Source of the DNA: Eopsaltria australis
Lineage: Eukaryota; Chordata; Aves; Passeriformes; Petroicidae
Direction: 5' to 3'
Assembly (NCBI GenBank): GCA_034509425.1
Contig: JAVTVJ010000011.1
Location: forward strand, 2,976,001 to 3,040,000
DNA length: 64,000 bases
A program made the position numbers and the translations under genes. Positions within the stretch are counted from its first letter, which is position 1. Every line of letters begins with the position of its first letter. The notes below the pieces were generated by a model. The model was not told where the DNA came from. It made no database searches and saw nothing but the letters and a program-made list of their open reading frames with translations. Positions 36,811-49,760 of this stretch are shown here, one piece after another.

Positions 36811-37239
36811 AAAAAAGTGTGGAAGAGAATGAAGTTTAAAGCAGCATATAAATTTTAAAATCTTATCATTAGCCCATGTTATGTCCATTCCACACATGCC
36901 TGAAGGGTCCTGATGACATATATAAATCAATGGATTAAGTGTTCAGCTCTTTGTTCATCAGAAGTGTGGGTATAGGATGACCCTTACATACCATGAGGGT
37001 TTGGTGGCCTGTTAACCTACACAATCTGAAAGCTTTCTCTATTTTGTGGATGAAGAGTATTTACCCCTCTGCAAGCAAGTCTTTAGCCCACGCAGATTTG
37101 AAAAATGGGATAAAATTAATAAAAAGGAAGAAAATAAGGGAAATAAAATTTGCAATAGAAAAGGTTTCTTTCCAGACTGACCTGTTTGATGACAAGTAAA
37201 CTAAATTGGAGTAGTAGTACTAGCTGTGATGCACAAACT

Positions 37240-38060
37240 TCTGACCTCCCCAGTGCTAAATGGAAGGCATTATCTTCCCTCAGTCTGCTGACCACACTCT
37301 TCCTCTTTCAACTCACTATGATTTTGACATGTTCATGAGGGTAGAACACTGGTAATTAATGTGAATAACCTGGGTCTTCCTCAGCATGCCTCTTAGTCAC
37401 TCAGTTATTTCCCAGCTGTACAGATTCATGAGATTTTTATTCTTTTATTACTTCATCTGAAGAATTTTGCATCTCTTATTACTGAACTTCCCACTTTTTC
37501 TGCTGGTTCGAGTTACAAACTTTATCATGGTCCCAACACACTGAATTCTATAACTTGGCACTGCAATTTTTTATCCTAATTTAGTATCATCTGAAATGGT
37601 GCTGAAGGTGCAGTTCATTTCATAATCCATATGAGAATTGAATAATAGCAGTCCAGCATTGACCCTTGGGCTGTTTATTTGTTATTGGCTGCCAACCAAA
37701 TATTAAGCCAACAACCGCTACCCTTTTAGCCTCCTCATCTAACCAACATTTAACCCACCCAATGATCTGTTCATCCAGTCCATATTTTCTTAATTTTCAA
37801 AATAGAATGGATTGAATGTTTCTTTGTTTTCCTATGACTGTAACTTATGCCTTTTCCAAGCCAGCTTACAGTAAATATGCAAAATATTTACAGTTAGTAT
37901 CTAAAATAGACAACTCAGTGATAAGTCTTTAGAAAAATCCAAAGGTTGTATCAGAAGGGCTGTCTTTATGTTATTTATCAGACTTGCTCTGTCTTAATAA
38001 ACTATACAGCAATTGGACAGTATATTTTCTTTCTTTTAGTGGACTTTATTTGGTTTAATA
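37240..38060 (-). mobile_element. Ancient CR1-like LINE relic, - strand
   Basis: Read in antisense, several weak but ordered resemblances to CR1 ORF2 appear. TTTAGTATCATCTGAAATGG (37581-37600) corresponds to the catalytic-box region. ACCCACCCAATGATCTG (37753-37769) and CCAGTCCATATTTTC (37774-37788) correspond to upstream RT. The order and spacing fit a minus-strand CR1, but divergence is much greater than in the other copies. Outer boundaries are uncertain. It may instead belong to a related ancient amniote LINE. Confidence 0.5.
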
Positions 38061-41000
38061 GTCAGTCTTTCCTCTGAAGTCTTTCAAAAGATATGCACTA
38101 GCTTAACATTTCATCCCCCAGATTTATTTTCTTTCTTAAGTAGGAAGTAGTCTAGCCAACCTTTAATAAGAATAAAGTTTCTTTCCCTTCCACAGACAAG
38201 AAAATATGTCTTTGTTGTAGTATTTGTTCACGTTTAGAAGTGAATAGAGTAATAAACAACTTTTTGCTTCAATGAAGTGTTAAAATGCTGACTTCCATCC
38301 TCCTCTCTCAGTAATTCTTAGTCATTCTTCAGTGGGAAAGTTCAATGAACCTCATATTCTAGACATTTTTCCTTTACATTAAAAGCATACATAATTCAAG
38401 CAGCTGAAGTCTTACTGTATGCAGTGTATAATTGGATTTTGATTGAGACCAAACAAACAGAAATCAAATTACTTTGGGTAAAAAGTCCATTAGGAGTGAT
38501 TGAGCCCCAACATCTTCCTTTTAGGCATGTTGTAAAACTAGTTTATATATCCTCATTATAACTGAAAGACAGAATAATCAGAGCTGTTTTCTTACTGTTG
38601 GTCGAAACGAAGATGACTGATTAGATGAAACATATTATAGAGCCAGATTTTAGAGTGGCAAACCTCTGTTGAAACATAGTGTGAAAGCTTTAGAATGTTA
38701 TTTCTGAGTCTGAGTCAGACGTGACCTTGTTTATGATTAGATCTGCTATAGATGTTAAGCATAAAAATGTGGCTTTCAGTGAAAGACCCTCACCTCAATC
38801 AGTCTTTGGGATAAAAAAAAACAGTAAATAAATATGCCCCTTTAAAAAAAAAAGTTGTAGTTTGAAACCATAGTAGCTAGAAGAAAGATTGCAGATCTCC
38901 AAGTTCTAAGAGTATCAGACATGGCTTTCTCAGAAGCAGACCCTTTTGCAAAATCAAACAGAAGCTTCCTTCATTGCTCTAAGAACTGTGAAAGTTAACA
39001 TTTTGCAGTAATATAGTTGAACAGTTCAGATCACTGAATAAGAATGAGAAAGAGAAATAGAAAAGGTGCATGTTAAGTACTTGGGCATTATACAAAGATA
39101 AAATGAGGAGAGCTTAAGTTGAAACAATTAAAATACTTCCTCTCTCAACCTGCATGACAGAGAAAAAAAAGAATATATGGAAGGTATGATAGATCATATA
39201 GAAAATATGGGTATTATAAATAATACAGTTAGAGATGAAAAATTGCTACCTCTTCTGTGTTAAGTAGGAAAAAGTGGGAAATATGGACTTGGGAGAAAGG
39301 GGTAAATGAACATCTTATCCGGCTAACCTATTTTAAAGTTTATTTAAATAGCTGAAATACAAGCAGTAAGTTTCACAAATATAATAAGTCTTTTGGATAA
39401 GTCCAGAGAAATACAAATGCATGTAATTTCCAGTATTAGCAGAGTTACTGATGTAGGCTTCCCTGAAAGATAAGAGTAGCTTTGTGTTAGGCATTACACA
39501 GAATCACCACATCGCAAACTTTGGATCAGCTCAACAGTGGTGACTTAGACAACTAAAGGAGGAGCCACGTGGGGCTATTATTTTCAACTATCTTTTGCCC
39601 CTCATTTTGGTGAAGACACAGAAAACTGTGATTGATAAAAGTTCCTAAGATTAATGGAAAAGGACAATGATGTCAAAAACAGCATTTAAAGGCTAAACTG
39701 CTAAAACACCATTTTGGAAAAAAAGTGACTTCTTTGGAGGAAAAAAAGAGCAAGAGCAAGTTTTGACTAGAATACAGTGAAAATTTTCATTTGGAAAGTA
39801 GTAGCATCCAAGTAAAACTGGGAAAGGAGCACTTTCTCTTAAAGTATTTTAAAAGAATAAATTGAAAAAGGGGAAAATAAAAAGGCTGGTAAAAAGAAAG
39901 ATTATGTTGTAAAACGTGAGATAAAGACTTTAGTTCTGATTTTTCTGGTATTGATTAAAAAATAAAACTCAGTTATTAAATAGGGCAAATCAAAGGGATT
40001 TAAATGAAGTCTAGACAATCCAGTCAAAATAGAATCACAGTGAAATCAGTTGGCAGTTCACTCAAAATGAATACTACTACTTGTACCCAGCTCTCAAGTC
40101 AGGCCCCAGAAATTTCACTTTGCAAAATGTTTCATCTTCCTTTGACTTTCCTTCAAATTTGGAACTAAAGTTTACTGTGGAACCAAACCATCTCTTTTCA
40201 TTTGTAAGGGATACAAATTTAGTTTGTATCTGCAGCAGTATCCTTAAATGAAAGCAATATTTCCCATACAGCAAAGATTGGAATGTGCTGAGGCTTTAAA
40301 AACTTTAAATATCATCTGCCTGTGATAACATTATGGATGTTTGCCGATAAAATAACTCAAGTATGCAACTGCTTGCTGATTAAGAGTCCCAAAAAGAGGA
40401 AAAATGAGGTTGAGGAGTTGCAGTGTTTTATAGTAGAGATATTAAGGGAGGACTGACCTTGATAAGCATTTGGGATTAATTACAATGAAAATAGTCATTA
40501 ATTGCAAATACAAAAAATCAGTCATTAGCAAAATGGTTTTGTTCTGTCTTTAGTTCAAGATAGCAAAGCAGACTTACCCCTTCATTAAAGCTGATGATGA
40601 TGATGAAATATGTATTCCGTAGCAGTCATTGCATACATATATTTATCTCATGTGAGAGACCACGAAAAACTTTTCCTATTGCCACTTCAGAAGAGTTTTA
40701 GATTTTCATGAGATTTAGAAATTCTGAGCAAATTTCTGAAGACATATTTGGAGTTCATATGTGATGAAGAGTGATCATTCAATTGCCATTGATTGTATTG
40801 TTTCCCTTCAGTTAGACAAACTGAACGTGATATAAGCAAACAGAATTCATTCACCTCATAGAAAATTGTGATTATTAGCTGTAGAAAACACCAGAAATAG
40901 AAGTACATCAGATTAACATACATTGTGTCCTTGCAAAAAGAAACATTCAAATCTATATTAAATGAGTGTTCACTTTGTACTCAAATAAAACTCCCATCTT

Positions 41001-42949
41001 GCCTAGTAGGTTACTGCTCTTCTTACCTTCAATATTAACACGATGGAAAAAATAATGTTATTTAAAATAAAATGTTCAAGGTAAACTGTTTCAAAGAAAG
41101 CCATTGTTGAGCCTAAGTTGAAATAGTGGGGCAACTTTTTTCCAGGTAAAAAACTCCTCTCTGGAAGAATTTCACTTCGAAAATACTGTTGGAATCAGTT
41201 CTTGCATTTTAGTATAATTATTTAGTAGGCTTGTTGTTCGTGATGACTGGATAATTTAAGAGATTAGCAGGTCATTTGTAACCATGGAAATCATGTTGCC
41301 TGCATATCTAATAGACTAATTTCCACATGAAGCAAGGCAGTAGTTCTGTTTATTTACTAGCTTGTTAAATGCTATTTTGAACTACCTTGTTTTCCTCAGG
41401 GGAATTGTCACTCGATTTCTGAAAAGAAAAACAACAAAGTAATGCTATGTCCTTATTGAACTTCAGTTAATATGTACTTCCTTGTATTTTCAGTAAATGT
41501 ATATTTGACCGTATTTGTAGACTCACACTTTTGTTTGATTCTTGTCTGTTCCATTTTAGGTAGAGAATGAAAGTATTTAAGGATTAAATATGTTAAAGAC
41601 ATCCATTAGATTTCAAAATGTCCAGTTACTGGCCTCAGTACATAAGGATATTAATTAATGATTGAGTCAGGACAGCTTAACTGTAGTCAAAATTTACTAG
41701 ACAACTGCTTGCATATGTATGTTTCTTATTCTGTCCCATTTGTGGGACAAAATGTTTAAATCATATTCATTTCCACATAGTAGAGTATGTCAAACTTAGA
41801 GTTCTTAAGAAAAGATAAGAGAAACTTGAGGAGATAAAGCTGCTTCTGGATTTTTTTAATTCACCAGTGATGAAAAGTAGTGTCAAGTTCCTCATTCAGA
41901 GGAATTAAATGTTAATAATGAAGATTTTTTTTAATAAGAAATATATGATCCAAACCCCAGACTGCAGAAATTTTAAGTTATTATTGGTAAGGGTTTGGGC
42001 TTGTTTTTGGTTTTTGTTTGGTTGTTTTGAAGGTTGATTTTGTTTTTTTTGTGGGGGTCCTTTTATGCAACCTGTTGTTAAAGAGATCTGGGATGTCAAA
42101 GCATTTGTTTTTCTTTTAATTGATGCAATCAAGATTCAATGGTCCATTTTTCACATGCAAGATGTACATCATATCTATAAAGTACCAAGCAGACATGTCT
42201 TAAAAGCTCACCAAAACCATGAGTCACAAGGTGACTCACCTATCCTCTGAAGTGTTTTCTCTGCCTTCATAATTTGGGCTCAAATAATTCTTATGCACAA
42301 ATGAACAAGGTCCCAATAGATTAAACTCGCATTGTACTTTATGCCTCCTATCACTAATTTAGCTAAAATACTTTAATATTTCCATACTACTTGCTTAATT
42401 TAAAGTTCGTGTTGTGGCCAGTTGACAATTTAACTGTCTTCATCTTCACTAATCTCAAAGCTGTCTACAAGCTATTATCAATCACTTGTTAGAATGACAA
42501 TACTCGCTTGGCATCTAAATTATTTTAATAGGCAAATTGCACAGCAATATGACATTAAAATAATACATGAAAAACATTTTCAAAAATTTGCTTCCCAAAC
42601 TTTTTCAATTGCATGAGCACTTGGGAAACAAAAGACGAATTTGATAAAATAGGAACAACATATTAGGCTTTAAGCACAAAGCATTAGTATCAGAATTGTC
42701 ATTTCTATCCAATCAGATAAGCATATTTAATAGATAAATCAAAATAAATGTCATGTGGAAATCAACCAGTTACTCTCAACCAATGAGCTAAGAATGCCTT
42801 CCCTACTTCATCAAAATCTCCGTATAAGAAATAATAGATATCCCTGTTTAAATGCTAAACAACATCACATTCTTCAATACTCTCAAAAACTTAACAATTT
42901 ACATGTTTTAATTTTTGCTGCGCTGTAGCAGTCTTGCACTTTTCATATC
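38061..42949. other. Long AT-rich unique stretch, no gene seen
   Basis: About 4.9 kb without recognised genes or dispersed repeats. It contains a (GAT)n tract at 40591-40606, a T/G-rich low-complexity tract at 41994-42058, and the paired AP-1-like sites at 42220-42238. The longest frame is 87 codons, unrecognised. Confidence 0.5.
42220..42238. promoter_or_regulatory. Two consensus AP-1-type sites in inverted array
   Basis: TGAGTCA (42220-42226) and TGACTCA (42232-42238) are both perfect AP-1/bZIP consensus heptamers separated by 5 bp. Together they form an 8-bp-arm inverted repeat with a 3-nt centre. The motifs are seen in sequence; enhancer function is only a possibility. Confidence 0.35.
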
Positions 42950-44385
42950 AAAGAATCACAGGATGGTTTGAGTTGGAACAGGACCTTGAAAATCGTCTAG
43001 TTCCAACCCCCTTGATATGGACAGGGACACCTTCCACTAGACCAGGTTTCTCAGAGTCCCATCCAGAGTCCCACCCAGGCCTTGAACAATTCCAGGGGTG
43101 GGACAGCCACAATTTTTCTGGGCCATCTGTTCTATTGCCTCACCACCCTCACAGTAAAGAATTTTTTCCTTATATCTAATCTAAACCCACTCTCTTTCAT
43201 TTAGAACTAATTCCCCTTTTGAACCCATTTGCCCTTACATGCTTATGTAAATAGTCTTGCGCCACCTTTCCTCTAGGCTCCCTTCAGGTGCTTGAAGGAC
43301 AAAATTCAATCACACCAAAGCCCTCTCTTCTCCAGGCTGAAAAGTCCCAGTTTCCTCAGCCTTTCCTCTTAGGATCATCTTGACATCCCTTCCCTGGACG
43401 TGCTCTAACAGATTCCTGTCTTTCCTATGCTGGGTACCCCAGAGCTGGATGCAGCCTTACAGGGGCTCACCAGAGCAGAGTAGAGGGGCAGTGTCACCTT
43501 TCCTGACCTACTGGAGACACTGCTTTGGATGCAGCCCAGGATATATTTGGCTTTCTGGGCCACAGGCCCACATTTCCAGATCACAGCCAGACTCTCATCC
43601 ACCAGCACCCCCAAGTCCTTCTGGACAGGGCTGCTCTCAGTCTGTTCATCCCCCAGCCTGTGCTGATACCGGGGATTGCCCCAACCCAGGTGCAGCACCT
43701 TGCACTTGGTCTTGTTAAACCTCAGGAGATTCCCATGGGCCCACTTCTCAAGCCTGTCCAGGTCCCTCTGGATGGCATCACATCCTTCAGGTGTGTCAGA
43801 TGCACCATTCAGCTGGATGACTTCTGCAAATTTGCTGAGGGTGCACTCGATTTCTTCCTTTATGCCACTAATGAAGTTATTAAATAATACTGGTCCCAAT
43901 ACAGACCTCTGAGGGACACCACTGATCCCTGATGTCCACCAGGACTCTGAACCACTGCCCTTCTGATATGATTGTCTAACCAATTCCTTTTCTATCTAAC
44001 AGTCTACCAGTCAAATTCATCACTCTTTAATTTGGAGAGAAGGATGTTGTGGGAGACCATGTCAAAGGCTTGACAGAAGTCCAAATAAATGACATCCGTA
44101 GCTCTTCCCTTATCCACTGATGTAGTTCCTTCATCATAGAAAGTCACTAGGTTGGTCAGACAGGATTTTCCCTTGGTGAAACTGTGCTGATTGTCTCAAA
44201 TCACCTCCCTGCCCTCTGTGTGCCTTACCAGGGCTTTTAGGAGGATCTATTCCATGAGTTTCCCAGTCTCAGAGGTGAGATTGACAGGGGTTTCCGTTCT
44301 TCAGTTTTTGAAGATGGTTACTACATTTCCCTTTTAGCAGTCAGCCAGGACTTCCTCTGACTGCCATGACTTTTCGTATATCATG
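42950..44385 (-). mobile_element. CR1 LINE, 5'-truncated, best preserved copy, - strand
   Basis: About 1.44 kb of CR1. The 3' end in antisense starts at 42950 (AAGAATCACAGGATGGTTTG), followed by the 3' UTR, the ORF2 C-terminal part and the RT domain up to about 44385. A 192-codon minus-strand open frame (43405-43983) covers the RT C-terminal half, with the conserved 'GVPQRSVLGPVLFNNF' block and 'AIQRDLDRLEKWA'. The catalytic F-A-D-D reads F-A-E-V, so the encoded fragment would be inactive. The frame breaks on both sides. No endonuclease domain, ORF1 or promoter is present. It is younger-looking than the copies at 6966 and 19856. The plus-strand frames here (43380-43912) are shadows. Confidence 0.95.
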
Positions 44386-45079
44386 GATATATACTTATAT
44401 CTAATATAGAGCTGAGTGGTATAAGAAGTGACCTCACCAGCAAACATATTGAAACAAATGTAACTGGCAGAAGAGGAATAGCCTTGACCTTCCTGTACTG
44501 GGACAATTTCCTTGATGTGCAATTGAATAGCAGGTCTACAGCATTAAAAAAGTTCATTTTTATAAACTGTACTAAGCAATGGTCACAAATTTTAGTTAAA
44601 CATGAAACAACTTGTGCTAAGTTTCATAGCAAATTTCAAGCAAAATATCAACTGGAAAATATACTCAGTGGAGTTCTATGACAATTAGACTGACCCATTT
44701 CAATCATCTACAGTCCATGAATGACAGATGATACATGCCCTGTTTTTTCCCTTGAGGGTATAAGGAGAACTTAGATAACAAGCTCATATAGAGATGTCTA
44801 AAACTGCCTGAAAAAAACCCTGTCTTCAACTTTGTTAATGTGAATTGACACAATGTGATAATTACCTTTTTTCTATCTCTAACATTACCATTACGAAACA
44901 CAGTTGTGACTTACCTAGCTACATACACAATGTCATTTCTGAACACTGTAGAGAAAAATGAATTTTTTTCATGGTGCCAGAGTGAATTCAGGGAGAAAGA
45001 CGAGGGCTGGGCAAAGTCAGAGAGGTGAGGTTTCAGACTATATAGGGAGGCTGTGTAGGTTTCAACCTTGGGTACTCTG
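44386..45079. other. Unique sequence, no gene seen
   Basis: No repeat or coding sequence is recognised between the CR1 at 44385 and the possible CR1 tail near 45080. Open frames are 65 codons or fewer. Confidence 0.5.
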
Positions 45080-45215
45080 TCCTCCACCCAAAACCAAACT
45101 GGACAAAGTCCTGAGTGATTAGATGTCACCTCAGATATGACTGTGTTGACCAAGAGGTTGAACTACAGTCATAATTGAGCCCTTTCTGGCCTGAGAAATC
45201 CTGTGATCATAGGAT
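45080..45215 (+). mobile_element. Possible CR1 3'-tail fragment, + strand
   Basis: Weak similarity to the CR1 3' end: an AAGAGGTTGAACTACAG-like block (45150-45166) precedes TTTCTGGCCTGAGAAATCCT (45183-45202) and a GTGATCATAGGATC tail (45202-45215), in the order expected for a plus-strand CR1 terminus. The divergence is large and I may be over-reading it. Confidence 0.35.
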
Positions 45216-46436
45216 CGTATAAGAGAAGATAAGTGGGGTCAGTCAGAGACCAAGAGATGAAGCTTCTGGAAAATATGTGAGAGTGCCATGTGTCACTTCA
45301 GTCTCAAATAATGTGATGCTTCTTTGAATAGTGAGATTGTACTTACTGTATTGCTATTATTCCTTGGCTTATATGACTTTGTTTCCTGTCACTGTCTTAG
45401 TCTGAGGAACAGATGATCTTTCCTCCCCTTGCTCTCTCACTGATCTGCTGTAGTAGGTCCTACTGATTGCCTTGTCTCCCAAAAATTTTCTGGTAGCCTT
45501 CCCAGCAGCCACTGTTCTCCTGGTGAGAAAAAATGAGTATGAAAGGATCGAAACCTGGTTGATGGAAAGCAAAACTGGAAACAATGCCTACCTCACAATA
45601 TTTTCCACTGACATTTTCATCTTAATATCTATCTCAAATATTCACTGTGTGCTGTGTATATAAGGGAACAGGGATAAGTAATCAATAGTTTCATGATTTC
45701 TATGTCATAATAAAATTTTCTTATATTACTCATTTATGTGTAAATAGTGAATTAAGAATTACACTATATTTTATAAGTCTGAAGAAAATGTAATTTACGT
45801 GTTTCTTCCCAGTCTACACTTTAGAATAAAATGATACTTCTGAGACTTGAATCTGTGTTCAGTCTTGATAAAGAAAAAACATCTATGCCTGCCTTAAGAA
45901 ATGCTTAAGGTTTTGAACTTCAACCATTATGGAATTGTTACAAAATTTGTCTGTTTAGAATATCTCTGCTGGACCAGCTCCCACTTGTAATCACACGTAT
46001 AATTTCTCTTCCCTTTGTACTCACATAATATTGTAGGAGATACTACAGCAAATATGTCATGTAACATTATCATCCCTTTGAAAATCGAGCCCCATGTATT
46101 GCTTTTTCCTTAGCTCAATTAGAAAATTATTACAGAAATTAGTAACTGGAAATGGGTTGAATTTCTTATTAAAAATGACACTCCATTTATTTCTGTGCCA
46201 AATTTACTATTACATAAAAAAATTATTTAACACTGTTAGAAATTTTTTTTCTCACGCTGCTTCTTGCGCAAGGAGTGATCCCAAACTGTATTTATGAAGA
46301 TTCACATTATCTACATCTAAGTTTTCTGTAAGACTCCTTTCTCTGCTGGTGTCAAAAGAACAGTGACTATTCATACCTGCTGAACTGGAGAAATGTCAGT
46401 TTCAAGTAATCTAGATGTGTTAGGTTTAACAGATCA
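45216..46436. other. AT-rich unique sequence, no gene seen
   Basis: No gene or repeat is recognised. The frames of 63-71 codons on both strands near 45369-45663 overlap and show no domain. Confidence 0.5.
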
Positions 46437-46715
46437 GGCAACTGGTGAACAAGAGGAAATGGCCTTAAGCTGTTCCAGGGGAGCTTCAGGTTGGACATCA
46501 GAAAGAATTTTTTCACTGAAAAGTGGTTAAGCATTAGAATGCAGTCCCCAGGGAGTGGCGGAGTAACCATCCCTGGAAGTGTTCAAGAAACAGCTGAATG
46601 TTACACACAGGGCTATGGTTTAGTCGACAAAACGATGTTTCTTAAAAGACCAGACTCTATGATTTTAGGTTTGTTTCCCAACCTTAATGATTCTGTGCTA
46701 CTATTATTCTAGAAT
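46437..46715 (+). mobile_element. CR1 LINE 3'-end fragment, + strand, well preserved
   Basis: The CR1 3' UTR in sense orientation: ACAAGAGGAAATGGCCTTAA (46449-46468), GGTTGGACATCAGAAAGAAT (46489-46508) and the terminal CAACCTTAATGATTCTGTGC (46680-46699) occur in canonical order. It ends in a degraded ATTCT-type tail. About 280 bp; a 73-codon open frame over it (46491-46712) is not a gene. Confidence 0.93.
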
Positions 46716-49199
46716 CTTAAAACCATTTACATGTTTAATCTCAAGATGTTTGACTCACTTGGCACCACAGTTTTGCTCTGTAAGGCCTTTATGTTCTTTC
46801 TACAATCTTTGATACCAGTTTAATACCTAACATAATAAGGCCATGCAGAGCCAATGTAATATAATTTTTTAACTCCACTTCTCATGAGTGAATATTTTCT
46901 TTTAAATGTCCTAGAAAAGGATTAGCTGCACACTTTCAGCAAAATTATTGTTTTGAAGAACAATTTTAAATCTTTATTTAAAAAAAAATTCAAAATCTTA
47001 ATATTTTAGATATTCAATTTTTGATTGTAATGAAATCTGCATTTCTAATGTTTCTTGACCTGCTCTGTGATCTGGATTTTCTTGAATGGTTCTGATGGAG
47101 AAGAAAGTGAATGTTATTTCATATGGAACCAAAAATGGGAAGACAAGGAAAACACCAAAGAAAGTTAGCAAAGTAAAACAGCAAAGAAACAATAGGCATC
47201 CAAAGGGAAAAAACCCTGACACTGTTACCTGAAGAAAATATGGAATTAAATATTAAATTCAAGAAAGTGGAAACTTACTATGTATCTTCACGATAGGTAC
47301 TAGATGGATATTTCTGAGGTTTTATAAGGATAATAAAAGTGTGTGTTCTATTTCATATTGCCAGATAAATCAAATGAAGTCACAGCTTCCTGATGTCAGA
47401 GAAATAATAAAAGAGAATTAGTGAGCTAAAATAGATGGCTTGAAATTCCAAGTGTCCTTCACTGAAAAAGAGAATGTTTGTTTTCCTACGGAATCCTGAT
47501 AGATTGACCTAATGACTACAATGAAAAAGATGAGTTTTTCTTTTGATTGACTAAATATTTTAAAGTGAACAGTAATAATGATAGCAAATGCATTGCCTGT
47601 CTTAAGCAGTTCTTCTTCCCCATATATTTTCTCTTGTCTTTTATGTTAGTAAGAAGAACTTGAGGAAGACAGTACTGGGTTGTTCAGATTAGTTCATATG
47701 TCACAAGAATTCCTTCTTTAGTATGTGTTCTGCAATAGCAATAAGAACTCTGGTACTTCTGAAATCATCTCACACACAGAAAGAACTCTGTTGAATTAGA
47801 ACTTATTACACATTAATCAAGAAATAGAAACCTCCAGATAACCATATGTTGGGGCTTTTTTTCTTTCAAACTTGCTATTATAGGCATAAAGTTTGATATA
47901 CAGAGAGAAATCAGGGAGCTGCAGACTGAAACATGAAGATAATTAGAGTTTTCAATAAATCCTATGTATACTGGGTAAAATTCAAGTCAAGCTGTGGGTG
48001 TGACATTTTTATACAGTATAATTTACCTTTTCTTGGAGACTCAGACACACTTCAAGAAAAAATAGGCAACTCCTGCTCTAATCTTGGGTATCACACTAGC
48101 TTTAGTTCAAAACATATCTTTCAACCTTATTTGTACAGTAAGATCTCAGAAAACTTCCCACATCTTTTCACCTTCCTTCCCTTTCCTCCTTCTCAATATG
48201 TTCAGATTTCTCCTAAAAGAAAATCATGTGTAGAAAATAAACTGTGAAACCCTTTGGAAGTTGCAACCATATAGCTGGGGGGGATGAGGGGTAGTATTCT
48301 AGAGAGCACAATAAAATTCACTGGCCACTTTTTAGATTAACCTTCAAGTTGTTATTTGGTGGACACAATCACCAAAATATATTTTAGTTCTGCATCTTGT
48401 GGGAAGAAAAAAAAAGACAAAGTTCACTGAAAAGGGGAGCTACATATATGTGAGAAAGATAATTATTATGAAATTGAAATGGCAGAATATACAAGTCCTA
48501 AAATGGACTTTATTCATGGGGGAAATAGGTCTGAAAAAAACACAAGTTGCATCCATGAAAGATGCAATAGAGCATAAACCTGGAAAGTCAGATTTAAACC
48601 CATAATATCAGGTCAAGAAGGGTGCCAAGAATCTATATGTTTAAGTTGTAAAGGCTCAAAATAAAATCTTTTGAAATATGCCAAAAGCAGAGGGATTCTC
48701 AGAGAGTGAAAGGTATCAGCAGATGATGGAAGAATGTGAGGAACACTCATACAGTAAGTTCACATGAGAAAACTGCAGAATAATGAAGTGAATTTCTAAA
48801 ATTTGCCCAATCCAAAGGTAATCCAGAAGATTCTCATATCAGGTCTTAATTTCACAGCATGAATTTGAGGAAGTACTTTCAACTGAATCCTTCCTAACTG
48901 GGATTTAATAAAAAAAAAAAAAAAGTCTAAATAAACAAGTAGAATGGATTGAATAAAAGTAAATTATTTTCAACAAACTTTTAAAGAACTCTGATATGAA
49001 GCTCTGAGGATTTTACTACCATGCGTAAATTATTTCTTTAATCAATAGGCAGTAGAATGGAAGGAGAGAACTATGAAAAAATATTTAAAATGGTAAAAAC
49101 TAAGGATTTGACTGATATGTATCAATCTAACTGGTGAAGCCTATGTAAGGAAAGGAACTAGTAAGCACAGGATAGATAAAGAATATTGATAAGGAGTTA
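46716..49199. other. AT-rich unique sequence, no gene seen
   Basis: No gene or repeat family is recognised. A run of 15 A lies at 48910-48924. The longest frame is 104 codons (47933-48247, plus strand), low in recognisable features and probably chance. Confidence 0.5.
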
Positions 49200-49760
49200 A
49201 TATGGACTTTGCAAAGAAAAAATATACCTCACAAATTTTTCAGCTTTTTCAAAGTATCACTGAGTAGGTGGATAAGTATGATCTAATTATATTTCTATTT
49301 TCATAAAGCTTTCAACAAACTCTCACATGAATTTCTTAAATTTGGACATTGGCTGCTCAATATATGCCTAAATGTTTGGAAACATGATAAATAGCAAGGC
49401 ACTGGTGTTTTCAGATTATTCACAATTACTCTACATAGTGTTTGTAAGGAGAGTTTTTGTAAGGAGCTCAAGAGGGTTTCTCCATAGTCAGTGACTCAAG
49501 GATGAAATAACATATGAAATGTAAAATTAGTAAGTGTAGAATAATGCACACAAAGGGAAAACAAAAACACCTACAAAACTTAGTTATAGTGATAATCTCC
49601 AATTTGGGTATACAGAGAGAAGCCTCTAGTCAATATGGCCAGGTCTCTGGGAAAGTATAATATCCATAGATGACTTGAATAAATAAATACAATCTGGAAT
49701 GTTACATCAAAAATATTATCTGTGATTTAAAACCAGACTACGGTAGACCTAGAAAAAATC
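49200..49760 (+). mobile_element. Possible very old LINE (CR1/L3-like) relic
   Basis: CATAAAGCTTTCAACAAACT (49302-49321), with the following TCACATGAATTTCTTAAA, resembles the conserved RT segment 'SKAFDTVSHxxLL' of CR1-type elements. Further on, a GTGTAGAATAATGCAC-like phrase (49535-49550) resembles the region after the catalytic box. All similarity is faint and no frame is open. It could be coincidence. Confidence 0.3.

Larger units (their letters stand above)
34501..37239. other. AT-rich unique sequence with an AT microsatellite, no gene seen
   Basis: No gene is recognised. It holds the 22-bp perfect palindrome at 35096-35117 and the AT-rich satellite tract at 36640-36810. Confidence 0.5.

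Noticed and set aside
39490..39540. Possible CR1 tail (CACAGAATCACCAC...)
   Set aside because: The match is too short and the next conserved block is missing.
47933..48247. 104-codon plus-strand frame
   Set aside because: No splice context, no domain and ordinary composition for AT-rich non-coding DNA.
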